A stretch of DNA of 64,000 nucleotides from Rhizobium sp. CIAT894 (lineage in GTDB: Bacteria; Pseudomonadota; Alphaproteobacteria; Rhizobiales; Rhizobiaceae), in contig NZ_CP020947.1 of assembly GCF_000172795.2 (NCBI RefSeq), forward strand, positions 3,103,001-3,167,000, given 5' to 3'. Every line of letters begins with the position of its first letter. Within the stretch, counting starts at the first letter, position 1. The notes under the pieces are model-generated. The model was not told the origin of the DNA, searched no databases, and saw only the letters and a program-made list of their open reading frames with translations. Of the stretch, positions 43,181 to 53,037 are shown piece by piece. The translations under genes were made by a program, and so were the position numbers.

Positions 43181-43800
43181 CGGGAAAGTGCATCCAGTTC
43201 GTCGGCCGGCATGACCGGGAAAACCTCGCCGGCGGAGCGGATCGCAAACATCGCCCGCCCCTCCACGTCGAGGATCTCGCCGAGTGCCGCCAGTTCATAC
43301 ATCACTGCACGCGACACCAGCGCCTCCAGCCGCCCGCGCACATGCAGATAGGGTTTCAGTTCGGCATTGCCGCCCGCAATGGCAAAGCGCAGCCGATGCT
43401 CTCCTCCCGCCTCCACGACATCGCCGACATTGGTGCGGAATGTCAGCACCTGTTTGCCTTGCCCCCCGGTCACGCTCATTTCCACGGCGACGAAAGGCGC
43501 GTCGACGACCCTGATCCCGACCTTTTCCACAGGAGTTACGAGATAGGTCTTCTGGTCGTCGTCTTTCCGCAAAACCGTCGAAAACAGCCGCACCAGTGCC
43601 GGCCGGCCGATCGGCGTGCCCATGTAGAACCAGGTGCCGTCGGCCCTGATCTCCATGTCGATATCGCCGCAGAAAGGCGGATTCCACCGCTCGACCGGCG
43701 GCAATCCGCGTTTTTTACCGCTACTTTCCGCAGACGCACGCGAAATCATGGCGGCAAGTCCCGCCGCATCCGCCTGTCCGCTGATTTCTTCGGCTGCCAT
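43177..43800 (-). CDS. DUF1285 protein
   Basis: This 207-residue cytoplasmic protein shows the DUF1285 pattern: PPVERWNPPFCGDIDMEI, then WFYMGTPIGRPALVRLFSTVL, then VTPVEKVGIRVVDAPF. No catalytic residues are known for this family. It leads the operon DUF1285-NUDIX-cca on the minus strand and is divergent from the MoxR gene, an arrangement I believe is common in Rhizobiales. A role is not assignable. Confidence 0.88.
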   Translation of the reverse strand: MAAEEISGQADAAGLAAMISRASAESSGKKRGLPPVERWNPPFCGDIDMEIRADGTWFYMGTPIGRPALVRLFSTVLRKDDDQKTYLVTPVEKVGIRVVDAPFVAVEMSVTGGQGKQVLTFRTNVGDVVEAGGEHRLRFAIAGGNAELKPYLHVRGRLEALVSRAVMYELAALGEILDVEGRAMFAIRSAGEVFPVMPADELDALSR

Positions 43801-43958
43801 TCTTCCGTCCCGGTTTGTCCTTAACGAAGTAAAGTCACGAGATAGTCATTCGTAACGAACTTGTCAGCCCGTCGCATCTCCATAACTCTATCGAGTATGA
43901 GGCAGATGTATAAGTCCGCCGATTCGCTGCCGAATGATTTCAGCCGTTGGAGATGCCC

Positions 43959-44969
43959 GTGGGTATGATGAAGACCGAAGCCAGCCTCGATGAAAAGGCG
44001 ATCGTCGCCGCCGCCGAGAAGGCGCTCTCCGATATCGCCGCCATCCGCGGACAAGTCTCGAAGGTGATCTTCGGTCAGGAAAGCGTCGTCGAGAACACCA
44101 TTCTCGCCGTGCTGTCCGGCGGCCATGCCCTTCTCGTCGGTGTCCCCGGCCTTGCCAAGACCAGGCTGGTGACGACACTCGGCGAAGTGCTCGGCCTTGC
44201 TGCCAACCGCATCCAGTTCACGCCGGATCTGATGCCCTCGGATATCCTCGGATCCGAGGTGATGGACCAGGACGACAGTGGACGCCGCTCTTTCCGCTTC
44301 GTCAAGGGCCCTGTTTTCGCCCAACTGCTGATGGCCGACGAAATCAACCGCGCCTCGCCGCGCACCCAGTCGGCCCTTCTGCAATCCATGCAGGAATATC
44401 ACATCACCATCGCCGGGCAGCGCTACGACCTGCCGGCCCCCTTCCACGTGCTCGCCACCCAGAACCCGCTCGAGCAAGAAGGCACCTATCCCCTGCCCGA
44501 AGCCCAGCTCGACCGTTTCCTGCTGCAGGTCGACGTCAACTATCCCGAGCTCGCCGCCGAGCGCCAGATCCTGCTCGAGACGACGGGCTTGGGCGAAACC
44601 CGGCCGGAAGTCGTCATCGACGCACAGCGACTGATCGAAATCCAGACCCTGGTACGCCAGATGCCGGTGAGCGACACGGTCGTCGATACCATCCTGGCGC
44701 TGGTGCGCTCCGCCCGCCCCGGACAGGGCAATGCCTCGACCGACAAGAACGTCGCCTGGGGCCCGGGCCCTCGCGCCGGCCAGGCGATGATGCTCTGCGC
44801 GCGCGCGCGCGCGCTTTACGAAGGCCGCCTCGCGCCGTCGCTCGACGATATCTTCGCGCTTGCCGAACCCATTCTCCAGCACCGCATGGCGTTGACGTTC
44901 GCCGCCCGCGCCGAAGGCATGTCGGTGCGCGACGTCATCGCCGGACTGGTCAAGCAGGCAAAGGGATAA
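43959..44969 (+). CDS. MoxR-family AAA+ ATPase
   Basis: This protein of about 336 residues has Walker A GVPGLAKTRL, Walker B LLMADEINRASPRTQSALL, and a sensor/Arg-finger region (FHVLATQNPLEQEGTYPLPE, AQLDRF), all typical of the MoxR group. MoxR ATPases work as chaperones with VWA-domain proteins to mature other proteins. The GTG at 43959 sits best after GGAGA; ATGs at 43965 and 43968 are alternatives. It contains an 18-base alternating GC tract (44797-44814). It opens the operon MoxR-DUF58-DUF4159-GATase-like, with gaps of 13, overlapping 4, and 1 base. Confidence 0.93.
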   Translation: MGMMKTEASLDEKAIVAAAEKALSDIAAIRGQVSKVIFGQESVVENTILAVLSGGHALLVGVPGLAKTRLVTTLGEVLGLAANRIQFTPDLMPSDILGSEVMDQDDSGRRSFRFVKGPVFAQLLMADEINRASPRTQSALLQSMQEYHITIAGQRYDLPAPFHVLATQNPLEQEGTYPLPEAQLDRFLLQVDVNYPELAAERQILLETTGLGETRPEVVIDAQRLIEIQTLVRQMPVSDTVVDTILALVRSARPGQGNASTDKNVAWGPGPRAGQAMMLCARARALYEGRLAPSLDDIFALAEPILQHRMALTFAARAEGMSVRDVIAGLVKQAKG

Positions 44970-44982
44970 GGAAGCCGGACGC

Positions 44983-45903
44983 GTGGCATCTATCGGACAG
45001 ATCGTCAACCCGACGCCAGGCAGCGATGCCCTTTCCCGCGCCAGGCAGCGGGCCGCCCTGGTGCCGGACTGCCTGGTGGAGGCCAAGCGCATCGCCAACA
45101 CGGTGATCGCCGGCTGGCATGGCCGCCGCAAACGCGGCATCGGCGAAAATTTCTGGCAGTTCCGTCCCTATGCCGAGGGCGAAAGCCTGTCGCGCATCGA
45201 TTGGCGTCGCTCCGCCCGCGACGACCATACCTACGTGCGCGAACGCGAATGGGAGGCGGCTCACACGATCTGGCTCTGGTGCGACATGTCGCCCTCGATG
45301 ATGTACAAGTCGAGCTATGGCAGCGTCTCCAAGGAAAGCCGCGCGCTGGTCGTCATGCTGGCGCTGGCCGAAATCCTCGCCCGCTCCGGCGAGCGCATCG
45401 GCTGCCCCGGCATCATGGAACCCATCTCCGCGCGCAACGCCGCCGAGCGCCTTGCAGCCGCGCTCATGCACACGCCGCTGACCGGCGGCCTGCCGGAAAC
45501 GGCGATGATCCGCGGCTGGAGCGACCTCGTCCTCATCGGCGATTTCCTCGACGACGCCCCGGCGATCATGGAGCGCCTCGGCCCGCTTGCCCGCCGCGGC
45601 CTGCGCGGCCACGTGGTCGAGATAGCAGATCCCGCCGAGGAGATCTTCCCCTATAGCGGCCGCACCGAATTCACCGATCCGGAGAGCGGCGCCAAGCTCA
45701 TCTCCGGCCGCGCCGAACACATCCGCGAGGCCTATCGCAACGCCTATCTCGCCCGCAGGGACGGCCTCGGCCAATCGCTGCGCCATCTCGGCTGGACCTT
45801 TGCGACGCACCGCACCGATCATCTTGCCTCTGAGGCATTGGTCGCGGTGCATATGTATCTGTCCGGCATGCCGGCCAAGGCGACGCATGGAGGGCAGCTA
45901 TGA
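44983..45903 (+). CDS. DUF58 domain protein
   Basis: This 306-residue protein starts at a GTG after AAGGA. It carries the DUF58 signature FRPYAEGESLSRIDWRRSAR with a following VRERE. DUF58 proteins resemble a VWA fold and usually sit beside a MoxR ATPase, as here. The MIDAS-type segment (MSPSMMYKSS) is present after LWLWCD. It overlaps the next gene by four bases. It is likely the partner or substrate of the ATPase. Confidence 0.93.
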   Translation: MASIGQIVNPTPGSDALSRARQRAALVPDCLVEAKRIANTVIAGWHGRRKRGIGENFWQFRPYAEGESLSRIDWRRSARDDHTYVREREWEAAHTIWLWCDMSPSMMYKSSYGSVSKESRALVVMLALAEILARSGERIGCPGIMEPISARNAAERLAAALMHTPLTGGLPETAMIRGWSDLVLIGDFLDDAPAIMERLGPLARRGLRGHVVEIADPAEEIFPYSGRTEFTDPESGAKLISGRAEHIREAYRNAYLARRDGLGQSLRHLGWTFATHRTDHLASEALVAVHMYLSGMPAKATHGGQL

Positions 45904-48713
45904 ACGCCCTCCCCTTCGCTTTCGCCTATCCCGCCATTCTCGGCGCGCTCGTCGCTCTGCCCGTCATCTGGTGGCTGCTCAGGCTGACGCCGCCGCGGCC
46001 GAAGACCGAGGTGTTCCCGCCGCTGAAGATCCTGGCATCGGTGCTGAAGCGCGAGGAGACGCCGGCGCAAAGCCCGTGGTGGCTGACGCTGCTGCGCATG
46101 CTGCTCGCCGCCGCCATCATCCTTGCGATCGCCGATCCGGTTTTCAATCCACGCACCAGTTCGCTCGCATCCGGCGGCCCGCTCGTCCTCTTCGTCGACA
46201 ACAGCTGGGCGACGGCGCCCGACTGGGAACGCCGCATCCAGACTGCCGACGCGTTGATAGACGATGCCGAATCCGCCGGTACGCCGGTATCGATCGCCTT
46301 CACCGCCGATCCCACAAACAACGCCGTACCCGGCACCGCAGCGAGTGCTCGCGACAAGCTGCGCGCCGCCGAGCCACGGCCGCTTGTGCCGGACCGCGAA
46401 CGCGCCTTCCAGGCGCTGCGCGCCGCGCTGAACGGCATCAAGCCCGGCACCCTCGCCTTCCTGAGCGACGGCGCCGCCGCCAAGTCAGACGATGCCACAG
46501 TACGCAGGCTTGCCGAACTCCAGCCCGCCGATCTCCGGCTGATCGAGGGCGATGCCGCACGGACGGTCGCGATCACCGCGGCCAACAATGCGGCCGATGC
46601 CATGACCGTCAAGGTTACACGTCTCAACGCTTCGCATGCCGCATCCGTGGCGCTGAACGCCGTCGATAGCCAGGGCCGCTCGATCGCCAACGGCAGGGTG
46701 GATTTCCGTCCCGGCCAGAGCGTTGCGACGAGTTCGATCACCGCACCTTTCGAGATGCGCAACGATTTCGCCCGCGTCAGCGTCGATAACGGCGCAACGG
46801 CGGGCGCGGTCCATCTTCTCGACGACGCATTCAAGCGCCGCCGCGTCGTCTTGCTGTCGGGTGCAGGCGGAGATGAGTTCCAGCCGCTGCTCTCGCCGCT
46901 CTATTATATCCAGCGGGCACTGCAGCCCTATGCTGATCTGATCCAACCCAGCGATTCCGATCTTTCGGTCGCCATACCGAAACTTCTCGCCAGCAATCCC
47001 TCCATCATCATCATGGCCGATATCGGCCGGTTGCCGGAGGAGACCTACGAACCTCTGACCCGCTGGATATCGAACGGCGGCATGCTGCTGCGTTTCGCCG
47101 GTCCGCGCATGGCGGCAGCCCCCGCGGACGACCCGCTGATCCCGGTCATCCTGCGCCAGGGAGAACGGGCGCTGGGCGGCACCTTGTCCTGGAGCGAGCC
47201 GCAGTCGCTTGCCGAATTTCCGAGTTTCGGGCCTTTCGCCGGCATAACGCGCCCCGCCGATGTCGTCATCAAGCGGCAGGTGCTTGCCGAACCGACGCCC
47301 GATCTTGCCGAACGCACCTGGGCGAGCCTGGCTGACGGCACGCCGCTGGTGACGATGAAACAGCTCGCAGCCGGCCAGATCGTCCTGTTTCATGTCACTG
47401 CGGAAGCGACCTGGTCCGATCTGCCGATCTCCGGCACTTTCGTCGACATGCTGCGCCACCTGCTGCAGATATCGCGCTCGGGCGGCGTCACCTCTGAGGC
47501 GCGCGGCAATGCGCGTGTCTCGGAGACCCTGCCGCCGTTCCGCATGCTGACGGCCAAGGGCACGCTCGTCTCCGAGACGGGCGCGGCGCGCCCCCTCATC
47601 CCACAGGCAGGAACCGAACCGACGGCGAATTTCGACAACCCGCCCGGGCTCTACGGTTCGGAGGATGGTTTCACTTCGCTGAACGTATTGCCCGAGAATG
47701 CCGAACTGACGCCGCTCGACACGGCCGGCACCAACGCTGTGCGCGAAGGCCTGATCGGCGGCGAAAGCTGGTCGGCAAAACCCGCGCTCTTTCTCGCAGC
47801 CTTTCTGCTGCTGCTCGCCGATAGCCTGATCGTCCTCTTCATGAACGGTGCGTTCTCCCGCTCGCGCCCGGCTGTCCGCACAGCGGCGATGATCGCTATT
47901 GCGCTCAGCGCCGGCTTTCTCATGCAACCCGGCACGCTTCATGCCAACGACTCCCGGCCCGGCGACGACCTCATCCTGCAAAGGCTCGACAACACGCACC
48001 TCGCCTATGTCGTCACCGGTGAGCAGGACGTCGACAATATATCCGAACGCGGGCTCGAGGGCCTGACCCAGTTCCTGACCTTTCGCACGACGCTGGAGCC
48101 GGCGCCGCCCGTGGGCATCGACCTCACCAAGGACGAGCTTGCCTTCTATCCGATCATCTACTGGCCGGTTTCGGCGACGGCGCCGATGCCGTCTTCGGCG
48201 GCGATCAGCCGCATCGACGCCTATATGCGCAATGGCGGCACCGTGCTTTTCGATACGCGCGATCAGATCAGCGCATTGGACAATGGCGGCAATGTCAGCG
48301 CCAACGGCCAGAGGCTGCAGCAAATCCTCGGCAATCTCGACATTCCGCCGCTTGAGCCGGTACCGTCGGATCACGTGTTGACGAAATCCTTCTATCTCCT
48401 GTCGAGCTTTCCCGGTCGTTACGCCGGCAGCCCCCTGTGGATCGAGGCCCGGCAGGGCGGCCGCGAAGCGACCGAAAAATCGGCAGCGACGGCCGACGGC
48501 GTTTCGCCGATCCTGATCACCGGCAACGATTTCGCCGGTGCCTGGGCAATCGACGACAACGGCATACCGATGCTGCCGACCGTGCCGTCCGATGAAACAC
48601 AGCGGGAATATGCCTATCGTTCCGGCGTCAACATCATGATGTATATGCTGACCGGCAACTACAAAACCGACCAGGTTCATGTTCCCGACCTGCTCGAACG
48701 GTTAGGGCAATGA
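45900..48713 (+). CDS. Large membrane protein: BatA N-terminus and DUF4159 C-terminus
   Basis: This 937-residue protein has an aerotolerance-regulator N-terminal region (TM at about 8-22, then PPLKILASVLKREETPAQSP and a second helix) and a VWA-like domain (LVLFVDNSWATAPD). A long middle region contains a glutamine-amidotransferase-like segment, two more helices lie at about 625-685, and the C-terminal DUF4159 contains AFYPIIYWPVSATAP and RNGGTVLFDTRDQ. It overlaps the DUF58 gene by four bases. With MoxR and DUF58 it forms an envelope-associated complex by inference; the job is unknown. Confidence 0.9.
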   Translation: MNALPFAFAYPAILGALVALPVIWWLLRLTPPRPKTEVFPPLKILASVLKREETPAQSPWWLTLLRMLLAAAIILAIADPVFNPRTSSLASGGPLVLFVDNSWATAPDWERRIQTADALIDDAESAGTPVSIAFTADPTNNAVPGTAASARDKLRAAEPRPLVPDRERAFQALRAALNGIKPGTLAFLSDGAAAKSDDATVRRLAELQPADLRLIEGDAARTVAITAANNAADAMTVKVTRLNASHAASVALNAVDSQGRSIANGRVDFRPGQSVATSSITAPFEMRNDFARVSVDNGATAGAVHLLDDAFKRRRVVLLSGAGGDEFQPLLSPLYYIQRALQPYADLIQPSDSDLSVAIPKLLASNPSIIIMADIGRLPEETYEPLTRWISNGGMLLRFAGPRMAAAPADDPLIPVILRQGERALGGTLSWSEPQSLAEFPSFGPFAGITRPADVVIKRQVLAEPTPDLAERTWASLADGTPLVTMKQLAAGQIVLFHVTAEATWSDLPISGTFVDMLRHLLQISRSGGVTSEARGNARVSETLPPFRMLTAKGTLVSETGAARPLIPQAGTEPTANFDNPPGLYGSEDGFTSLNVLPENAELTPLDTAGTNAVREGLIGGESWSAKPALFLAAFLLLLADSLIVLFMNGAFSRSRPAVRTAAMIAIALSAGFLMQPGTLHANDSRPGDDLILQRLDNTHLAYVVTGEQDVDNISERGLEGLTQFLTFRTTLEPAPPVGIDLTKDELAFYPIIYWPVSATAPMPSSAAISRIDAYMRNGGTVLFDTRDQISALDNGGNVSANGQRLQQILGNLDIPPLEPVPSDHVLTKSFYLLSSFPGRYAGSPLWIEARQGGREATEKSAATADGVSPILITGNDFAGAWAIDDNGIPMLPTVPSDETQREYAYRSGVNIMMYMLTGNYKTDQVHVPDLLERLGQ

Positions 48714-48714
48714 G

Positions 48715-50784
48715 ATGACGTTCGATTTTTCGCCCTTCCTGCCTTGGCCGGTTCTGGCCGCACTGGCTGCCGTCAGCGCCATCATCGCCGGCCTGGCGGT
48801 CTGGCGCGGCATTCGCGGCGCCTGGATCCGGACGCTGGCGGCACTCGCCATGCTGGCCGCCCTTGCCAATCCCGTCCTGCTGCAGGAGGACCGGGATCAG
48901 CTGTCGACCATCGTCCCCGTTCTCGTTGACCGAAGCCAGAGCCAACAGACACCCGACCGCGTCAAGACGACAGACGATGCGCTTGCTGCCCTGAAAGGAC
49001 AGCTCGCCCGCTTCCCCCAGATCGAACCTCGCTTCGTCGATGTCGAAGGCGACGTCAATTCCGACGTGCCGTCGACCCGGCTGTTCGACGCGCTGTCTGC
49101 CAACATCGCCGATGTCCCGCCCGCCCGTATCGGCGGCGCCATCATGCTGACTGATGGCGAAGTCCATGATGTCCCCGCCGCCAACCAGGCGCTCGGTTTC
49201 GACGCGCCGATCCACGGCCTCATCACCGGCAAGGCCAATGAATTCGATCGCCGCATCGAAGTCATCAAGGGGCCGCGCTTCGGTATCGTCAACGAGGAGC
49301 AGCAAGTCGTTCTGCGCGTCTTCGACGACGGCCCGAGCCCCGGCGGCACGGCCAATGTCACGGTGAAACTGAACGGTGACGAGATCGCTACCCTGCAGGC
49401 GACGCCCGGCCAGGATACGCCCTTCTCCTTCAAGGTGCCGGCCGGCGGCAGCAACGTGCTCGAATTCTCGGTCGCGGCCCTTCCCGGCGAGGTCACCACC
49501 GCCAACAACCGCGCCGTCCACGTCATCGACGGCATCCGCCAGAATCTCCGCGTCCTGCTCGTTTCCGGCGAGCCGCATGCCGGCGAGCGTGCCTGGCGCA
49601 ACCTGCTGAAATCCGATGCCTCCGTCGATCTCGTCCACTTCACCATCCTGCGTCCGCCGGAAAAGCAGGATGGCACGCCGATCAACGAGTTGTCGCTGAT
49701 CGCGTTCCCGACGCGTGAACTCTTCGTCGACAAGATCAAGGATTTCGACCTGATCATCTTCGACCGCTATCAGCACCGCGGCGTACTGCCACTGCTCTAT
49801 TACGATTACATCGCGCAATATGTCGACAACGGCGGCGCGCTGCTGATCGCTGCTGGTCCCGAGCATGCCGGCCCCGATTCCATCGCGCTGACGCCGCTTT
49901 CGTCGGTCCTGCCGGCAACGCCCACCGGAGAGATGATCGAAAAAGCCTTCTATCCCCGCCTCTCCGAGGAAGGCCGCAAACATCCCGTCACCCGCGGCCT
50001 GGATGGTTCGGGCGAGGATCCGCCGCATTGGGGCCGCTGGTTCCGCAGCGTCGATGTCGACCGGCCGCAGGGCGAGACGATTATGCTCGGGGCCGACAAC
50101 CATCCGCTGCTGGTGCTGAACCGCGCTGGCCAGGGCCGCGTCGCCATGCTGCTTTCCGATCAGGGCTGGCTGTGGGCGCGCGGCTTCGAAGGCGGCGGTC
50201 CGAACGTATCGCTCTATCGCCGTATCGCCCATTGGCTGATGAAGGAGCCGGCGCTAGAGGAAGAAGCGCTGACGGCGCGCGCCTCCGGCCGGACCCTTGA
50301 AGTCACGCGCCAGACGATCGGCGACAATCCCGGCAACGCCACCGTGCGTTATCCCTCCGGCAAGACCGAAACTCTGGCGCTCACCCAGTCCGAACCCGGG
50401 CTCTACAAGGCCGAGAAACGGATGGACGAAATCGGCCTCTTCGAAATCCGCAACGGCAAGCTCTCGACACTTGTGCATATCGGCGCCGTCGACGCACCTG
50501 AGTTCAAGGCGATGATCTCGACGACCGATGTGCTGAAGCCGATCGCCGACAGAAGCAAGGGTCTCGTCACCCGCGTTGCCAACGAAAATGGCAGGATCAA
50601 CGTTCCGCCGATCCTGCCGGTGCGCGGTCAGGTGCGCGTCGCCGACAATGATCGCATGATGATCCGCATGACCAGCGAGACGGTGTTGAAGGGCATCAAC
50701 ACGCTGCCGCTCTTTGCCGGCTTCGCCGGCGTCGGCATCCTGCTGCTGGCCTTTGGCGCCATGTGGTGGCGTGAAGGGCGATAA
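48715..50784 (+). CDS. Membrane protein with GATase1-like/VWA-like periplasmic domain
   Basis: This 689-residue protein has two N-terminal helices (about 10-50), a large extracytoplasmic part and a final helix (about 662-680) before a short basic tail, WWREGR. The central segment (LIIFDRYQHRGVLPLLYYDYIAQYVDNGG, split in the text) looks like a glutamine-amidotransferase-like fold without an obvious catalytic Cys. An earlier segment (MLTDGEVHDVP) is VWA-like. It starts one base after the DUF4159 gene and completes the operon. Function unknown. Confidence 0.87.
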   Translation: MTFDFSPFLPWPVLAALAAVSAIIAGLAVWRGIRGAWIRTLAALAMLAALANPVLLQEDRDQLSTIVPVLVDRSQSQQTPDRVKTTDDALAALKGQLARFPQIEPRFVDVEGDVNSDVPSTRLFDALSANIADVPPARIGGAIMLTDGEVHDVPAANQALGFDAPIHGLITGKANEFDRRIEVIKGPRFGIVNEEQQVVLRVFDDGPSPGGTANVTVKLNGDEIATLQATPGQDTPFSFKVPAGGSNVLEFSVAALPGEVTTANNRAVHVIDGIRQNLRVLLVSGEPHAGERAWRNLLKSDASVDLVHFTILRPPEKQDGTPINELSLIAFPTRELFVDKIKDFDLIIFDRYQHRGVLPLLYYDYIAQYVDNGGALLIAAGPEHAGPDSIALTPLSSVLPATPTGEMIEKAFYPRLSEEGRKHPVTRGLDGSGEDPPHWGRWFRSVDVDRPQGETIMLGADNHPLLVLNRAGQGRVAMLLSDQGWLWARGFEGGGPNVSLYRRIAHWLMKEPALEEEALTARASGRTLEVTRQTIGDNPGNATVRYPSGKTETLALTQSEPGLYKAEKRMDEIGLFEIRNGKLSTLVHIGAVDAPEFKAMISTTDVLKPIADRSKGLVTRVANENGRINVPPILPVRGQVRVADNDRMMIRMTSETVLKGINTLPLFAGFAGVGILLLAFGAMWWREGR

Positions 50785-50787
50785 CCC

Positions 50788-51204
50788 ATGCCGGCATTCG
50801 AGCTGACCGCCTCACCCTCGCCGGAGGAACTCGCTGTTATCACCGATGCGCTCTCGGCCTTCAACAATAGTGATGTTGGCCCCGCGGATCGCCGGCCGCT
50901 TGCCGTCCTCATCCGCGACACGGACGGCAAGGTGACCGGCGGTCTGTCCGGCTTTACCGCCTGGGGCTGGCTGTTTACCCAGATGCTCTATATTCCCGAT
51001 ACGCTGCGCGGCACCGGTCTCGCCGGCAAGATCCTCGCGAAAGCGGAAGACGAGGCGAAAGCCCGGGGCTGCCGCGGCGCCTGGATCGACACGTTCAGCC
51101 CGCAGGCCTTGCGAGCCTATCTGCGTCAGGGTTATGAGGTCTTCGGGGAGCTTGAGGATTTCCCGGAGGGCCGCACACGCAGCTTCCTCCGGAAAAAACT
51201 CTAA
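50788..51204 (+). CDS. GNAT-family N-acetyltransferase
   Basis: This 138-residue protein has the acetyl-CoA loop LYIPDTLRGTGLAGKILAKAE and the strand GCRGAWIDTFSPQALRAYLR with the usual GYEVFG. It begins three bases after the preceding membrane-protein gene, so it is probably the last gene of that operon. Its TAA abuts the stop of the convergent GNAT gene with no base between. The substrate is unknown. Confidence 0.9.
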   Translation: MPAFELTASPSPEELAVITDALSAFNNSDVGPADRRPLAVLIRDTDGKVTGGLSGFTAWGWLFTQMLYIPDTLRGTGLAGKILAKAEDEAKARGCRGAWIDTFSPQALRAYLRQGYEVFGELEDFPEGRTRSFLRKKL

Positions 51205-51705
51205 TCATCCGTGCCAGGCGATAATGCCCTTCAGCCGCTCGTGCACGCCTTCGGCGATCGGAACGACGAGTACGCGGCCGGGGTCGACGGGTCCCGGAAA
51301 GGACAACGCGTTATAGGCGACCTTCTCGAAGCCGAGCGGGCCGTAATAGGGCGGATCGCCGACCAGGATGACCGCTTCCGAGCCCTTGCGTCTGGCCGCC
51401 TCCACCGCGATCCGTACCAACTCACGGCCGATACCCTGGTTCTTGTGCGAGGGCCGGACGGCAAGCGGGCCGAGCAAATGCCCCTTCGCCGTGCCGGCCA
51501 GCACCGGCGTCATCCGCACGGAAGCAATCGTCTCGCCATTGTCGGTGCAGATGAAGGAGAGCGACAGATCATGCGGCCCCTGCTCGCGGATGCGCGCGGC
51601 AGCGCGCGCGAAGCGACCGGGACCGAAGGCTTCTTCGTTGATGTGTTCGATGGCGGCGTCATGAGACGCGTCTTCGGTGAGGTAGACGAGATCGTGCTTG
51701 TACAT
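51205..51705 (-). CDS. GNAT-family N-acetyltransferase (YhbS-like)
   Basis: This 166-residue protein has LLGPLAVRPSHKNQGIGREL (acetyl-CoA loop) and ILVGDPPYYGPLGFEKV, the pattern of the YhbS-type group. Start MYKHDLVYLTED is chosen over one 21 codons upstream, since upstream sequence lacks a ribosome site. It is convergent with the preceding GNAT gene without spacing. Confidence 0.88.
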   Translation of the reverse strand: MYKHDLVYLTEDASHDAAIEHINEEAFGPGRFARAAARIREQGPHDLSLSFICTDNGETIASVRMTPVLAGTAKGHLLGPLAVRPSHKNQGIGRELVRIAVEAARRKGSEAVILVGDPPYYGPLGFEKVAYNALSFPGPVDPGRVLVVPIAEGVHERLKGIIAWHG

Positions 51706-51997
51706 GATGACAGAAACCGGATGGACAGATTGATGGGTCTCGAACACGCCTTGGGCGTTCGGGAGCATCAGCGTCGTCGCGGGTTTCTGAAAATGAACAT
51801 CAGGCAGGGGTCTCTCAAATCATGACAAGGCCGATAGCAGGAAAAATTTCCGCCGTCCAACGCAAAATGCACACCACGGCACTCGAAACTATGCAGTGCC
51901 TGAACGGCGTGACGCACTGTTCAACCTTTACCACCTGCAAAGCGCCGCTATCTCAGCTAAGTCAGGTCCCGACACGCAATCAAGGGAAGTGAAGATC

Positions 51998-53008
51998 ATG
52001 GGAATGCTGGTGGACGGCGTCTGGCATGACGTCTGGTACGACACGAAGGAGAGCCAGGGCCAATTCAAGCGACAGCCGTCGCAGTTTCGCAACTGGGTGA
52101 CCTCGGATGGTGAGGCCGCCCCTTCCGGCAGCAGCGGCTTCAAGGCCGAGGCCGGGCGTTACCATCTTTATGTTTCGCTTGCCTGTCCCTGGGCGCACCG
52201 CACGCTGATCTTCCGCAAGCTGAAAAAGCTGGAGGAGCTGATTTCGGTCTCTGTCGTCGATCCGCTGATGCTCGAGAACGGCTGGGAATTCAAAGTCGGC
52301 GACGGCGCCACGGGCGACCCGCTTTTCGGCGCGGCCGCGCTCTGGCAGATCTACGCCAAGGCCGATCCGCATTATTCCGGCCGCGTGACCGTTCCCGTCC
52401 TCTGGGACAAGAAATCAGGCACGATCGTCAACAACGAATCCGCCGAGATCATCCGCATGTTCAACAGCGCCTTCGACGGCCTGACCGACTCGAAGATCGA
52501 TTTCTATCCGGAAGATCTGAGAGCCGAAATCGACGCGCTGAATGCCACCGTCTACGACACAGTCAACAACGGCGTCTACAAGGCGGGCTTTGCCACCACC
52601 CAGGACGCCTATGAGGAAAATGTCGGCAAGCTGTTCGAAACCCTCGATATGCTCGACGAACGCTTGGGCAAGGGCCGCTACCTCTTCGGCAACCGCCAGA
52701 CCGAGGCCGACTGGCGCCTGTTCACCACGCTGGTGCGTTTCGACGCCGTCTATGTCGGCCATTTCAAGTGCAACATCCGCCGCCTCGCCGACTACCGCAA
52801 CCTGCCCGGCTATTTGAGGGATCTCTACCAGACGGCGGGCATTGCCGAGACGGTGAACCTGACGCACATCAAGCAGCATTATTACCGCAGCCACAAGACG
52901 ATCAATCCGACCGGCATCGTCCCCGTCGGCCCGGCGCTCGATCTTGACAGCCCACACGGCCGCGCTACAGCGCCGCGCGTCTTTTCAGACGCGCAAAGGA
53001 CGCCATAG
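51998..53008 (+). CDS. Glutathionyl-hydroquinone reductase (GST Xi class)
   Basis: This 336-residue cytoplasmic enzyme has the catalytic ACPWAHRTLI motif (Cys-Pro-Trp-Ala) and YHLYVSLAC before it. A C-terminal helical GST domain contains EADWRLFTTLVRFDAVYVGHFKCN. Xi-class enzymes (YqjG, PcpF) reduce glutathionyl-hydroquinones. AAGGGAAG precedes the ATG. It is full length. The last codons (53 bases before the stop) contain a small GCGCGTC..GACGCGC palindrome. It is monocistronic. Confidence 0.94.
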   Translation: MGMLVDGVWHDVWYDTKESQGQFKRQPSQFRNWVTSDGEAAPSGSSGFKAEAGRYHLYVSLACPWAHRTLIFRKLKKLEELISVSVVDPLMLENGWEFKVGDGATGDPLFGAAALWQIYAKADPHYSGRVTVPVLWDKKSGTIVNNESAEIIRMFNSAFDGLTDSKIDFYPEDLRAEIDALNATVYDTVNNGVYKAGFATTQDAYEENVGKLFETLDMLDERLGKGRYLFGNRQTEADWRLFTTLVRFDAVYVGHFKCNIRRLADYRNLPGYLRDLYQTAGIAETVNLTHIKQHYYRSHKTINPTGIVPVGPALDLDSPHGRATAPRVFSDAQRTP

Positions 53009-53037
53009 AACTTTAAATCACGGCTTGAATTTGCCTC

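Noticed and set aside
46485..48680. Minus-strand open frame of 731 codons
   Set aside because: It lies wholly inside the DUF4159 gene, whose protein has recognisable domains; the antisense product does not.
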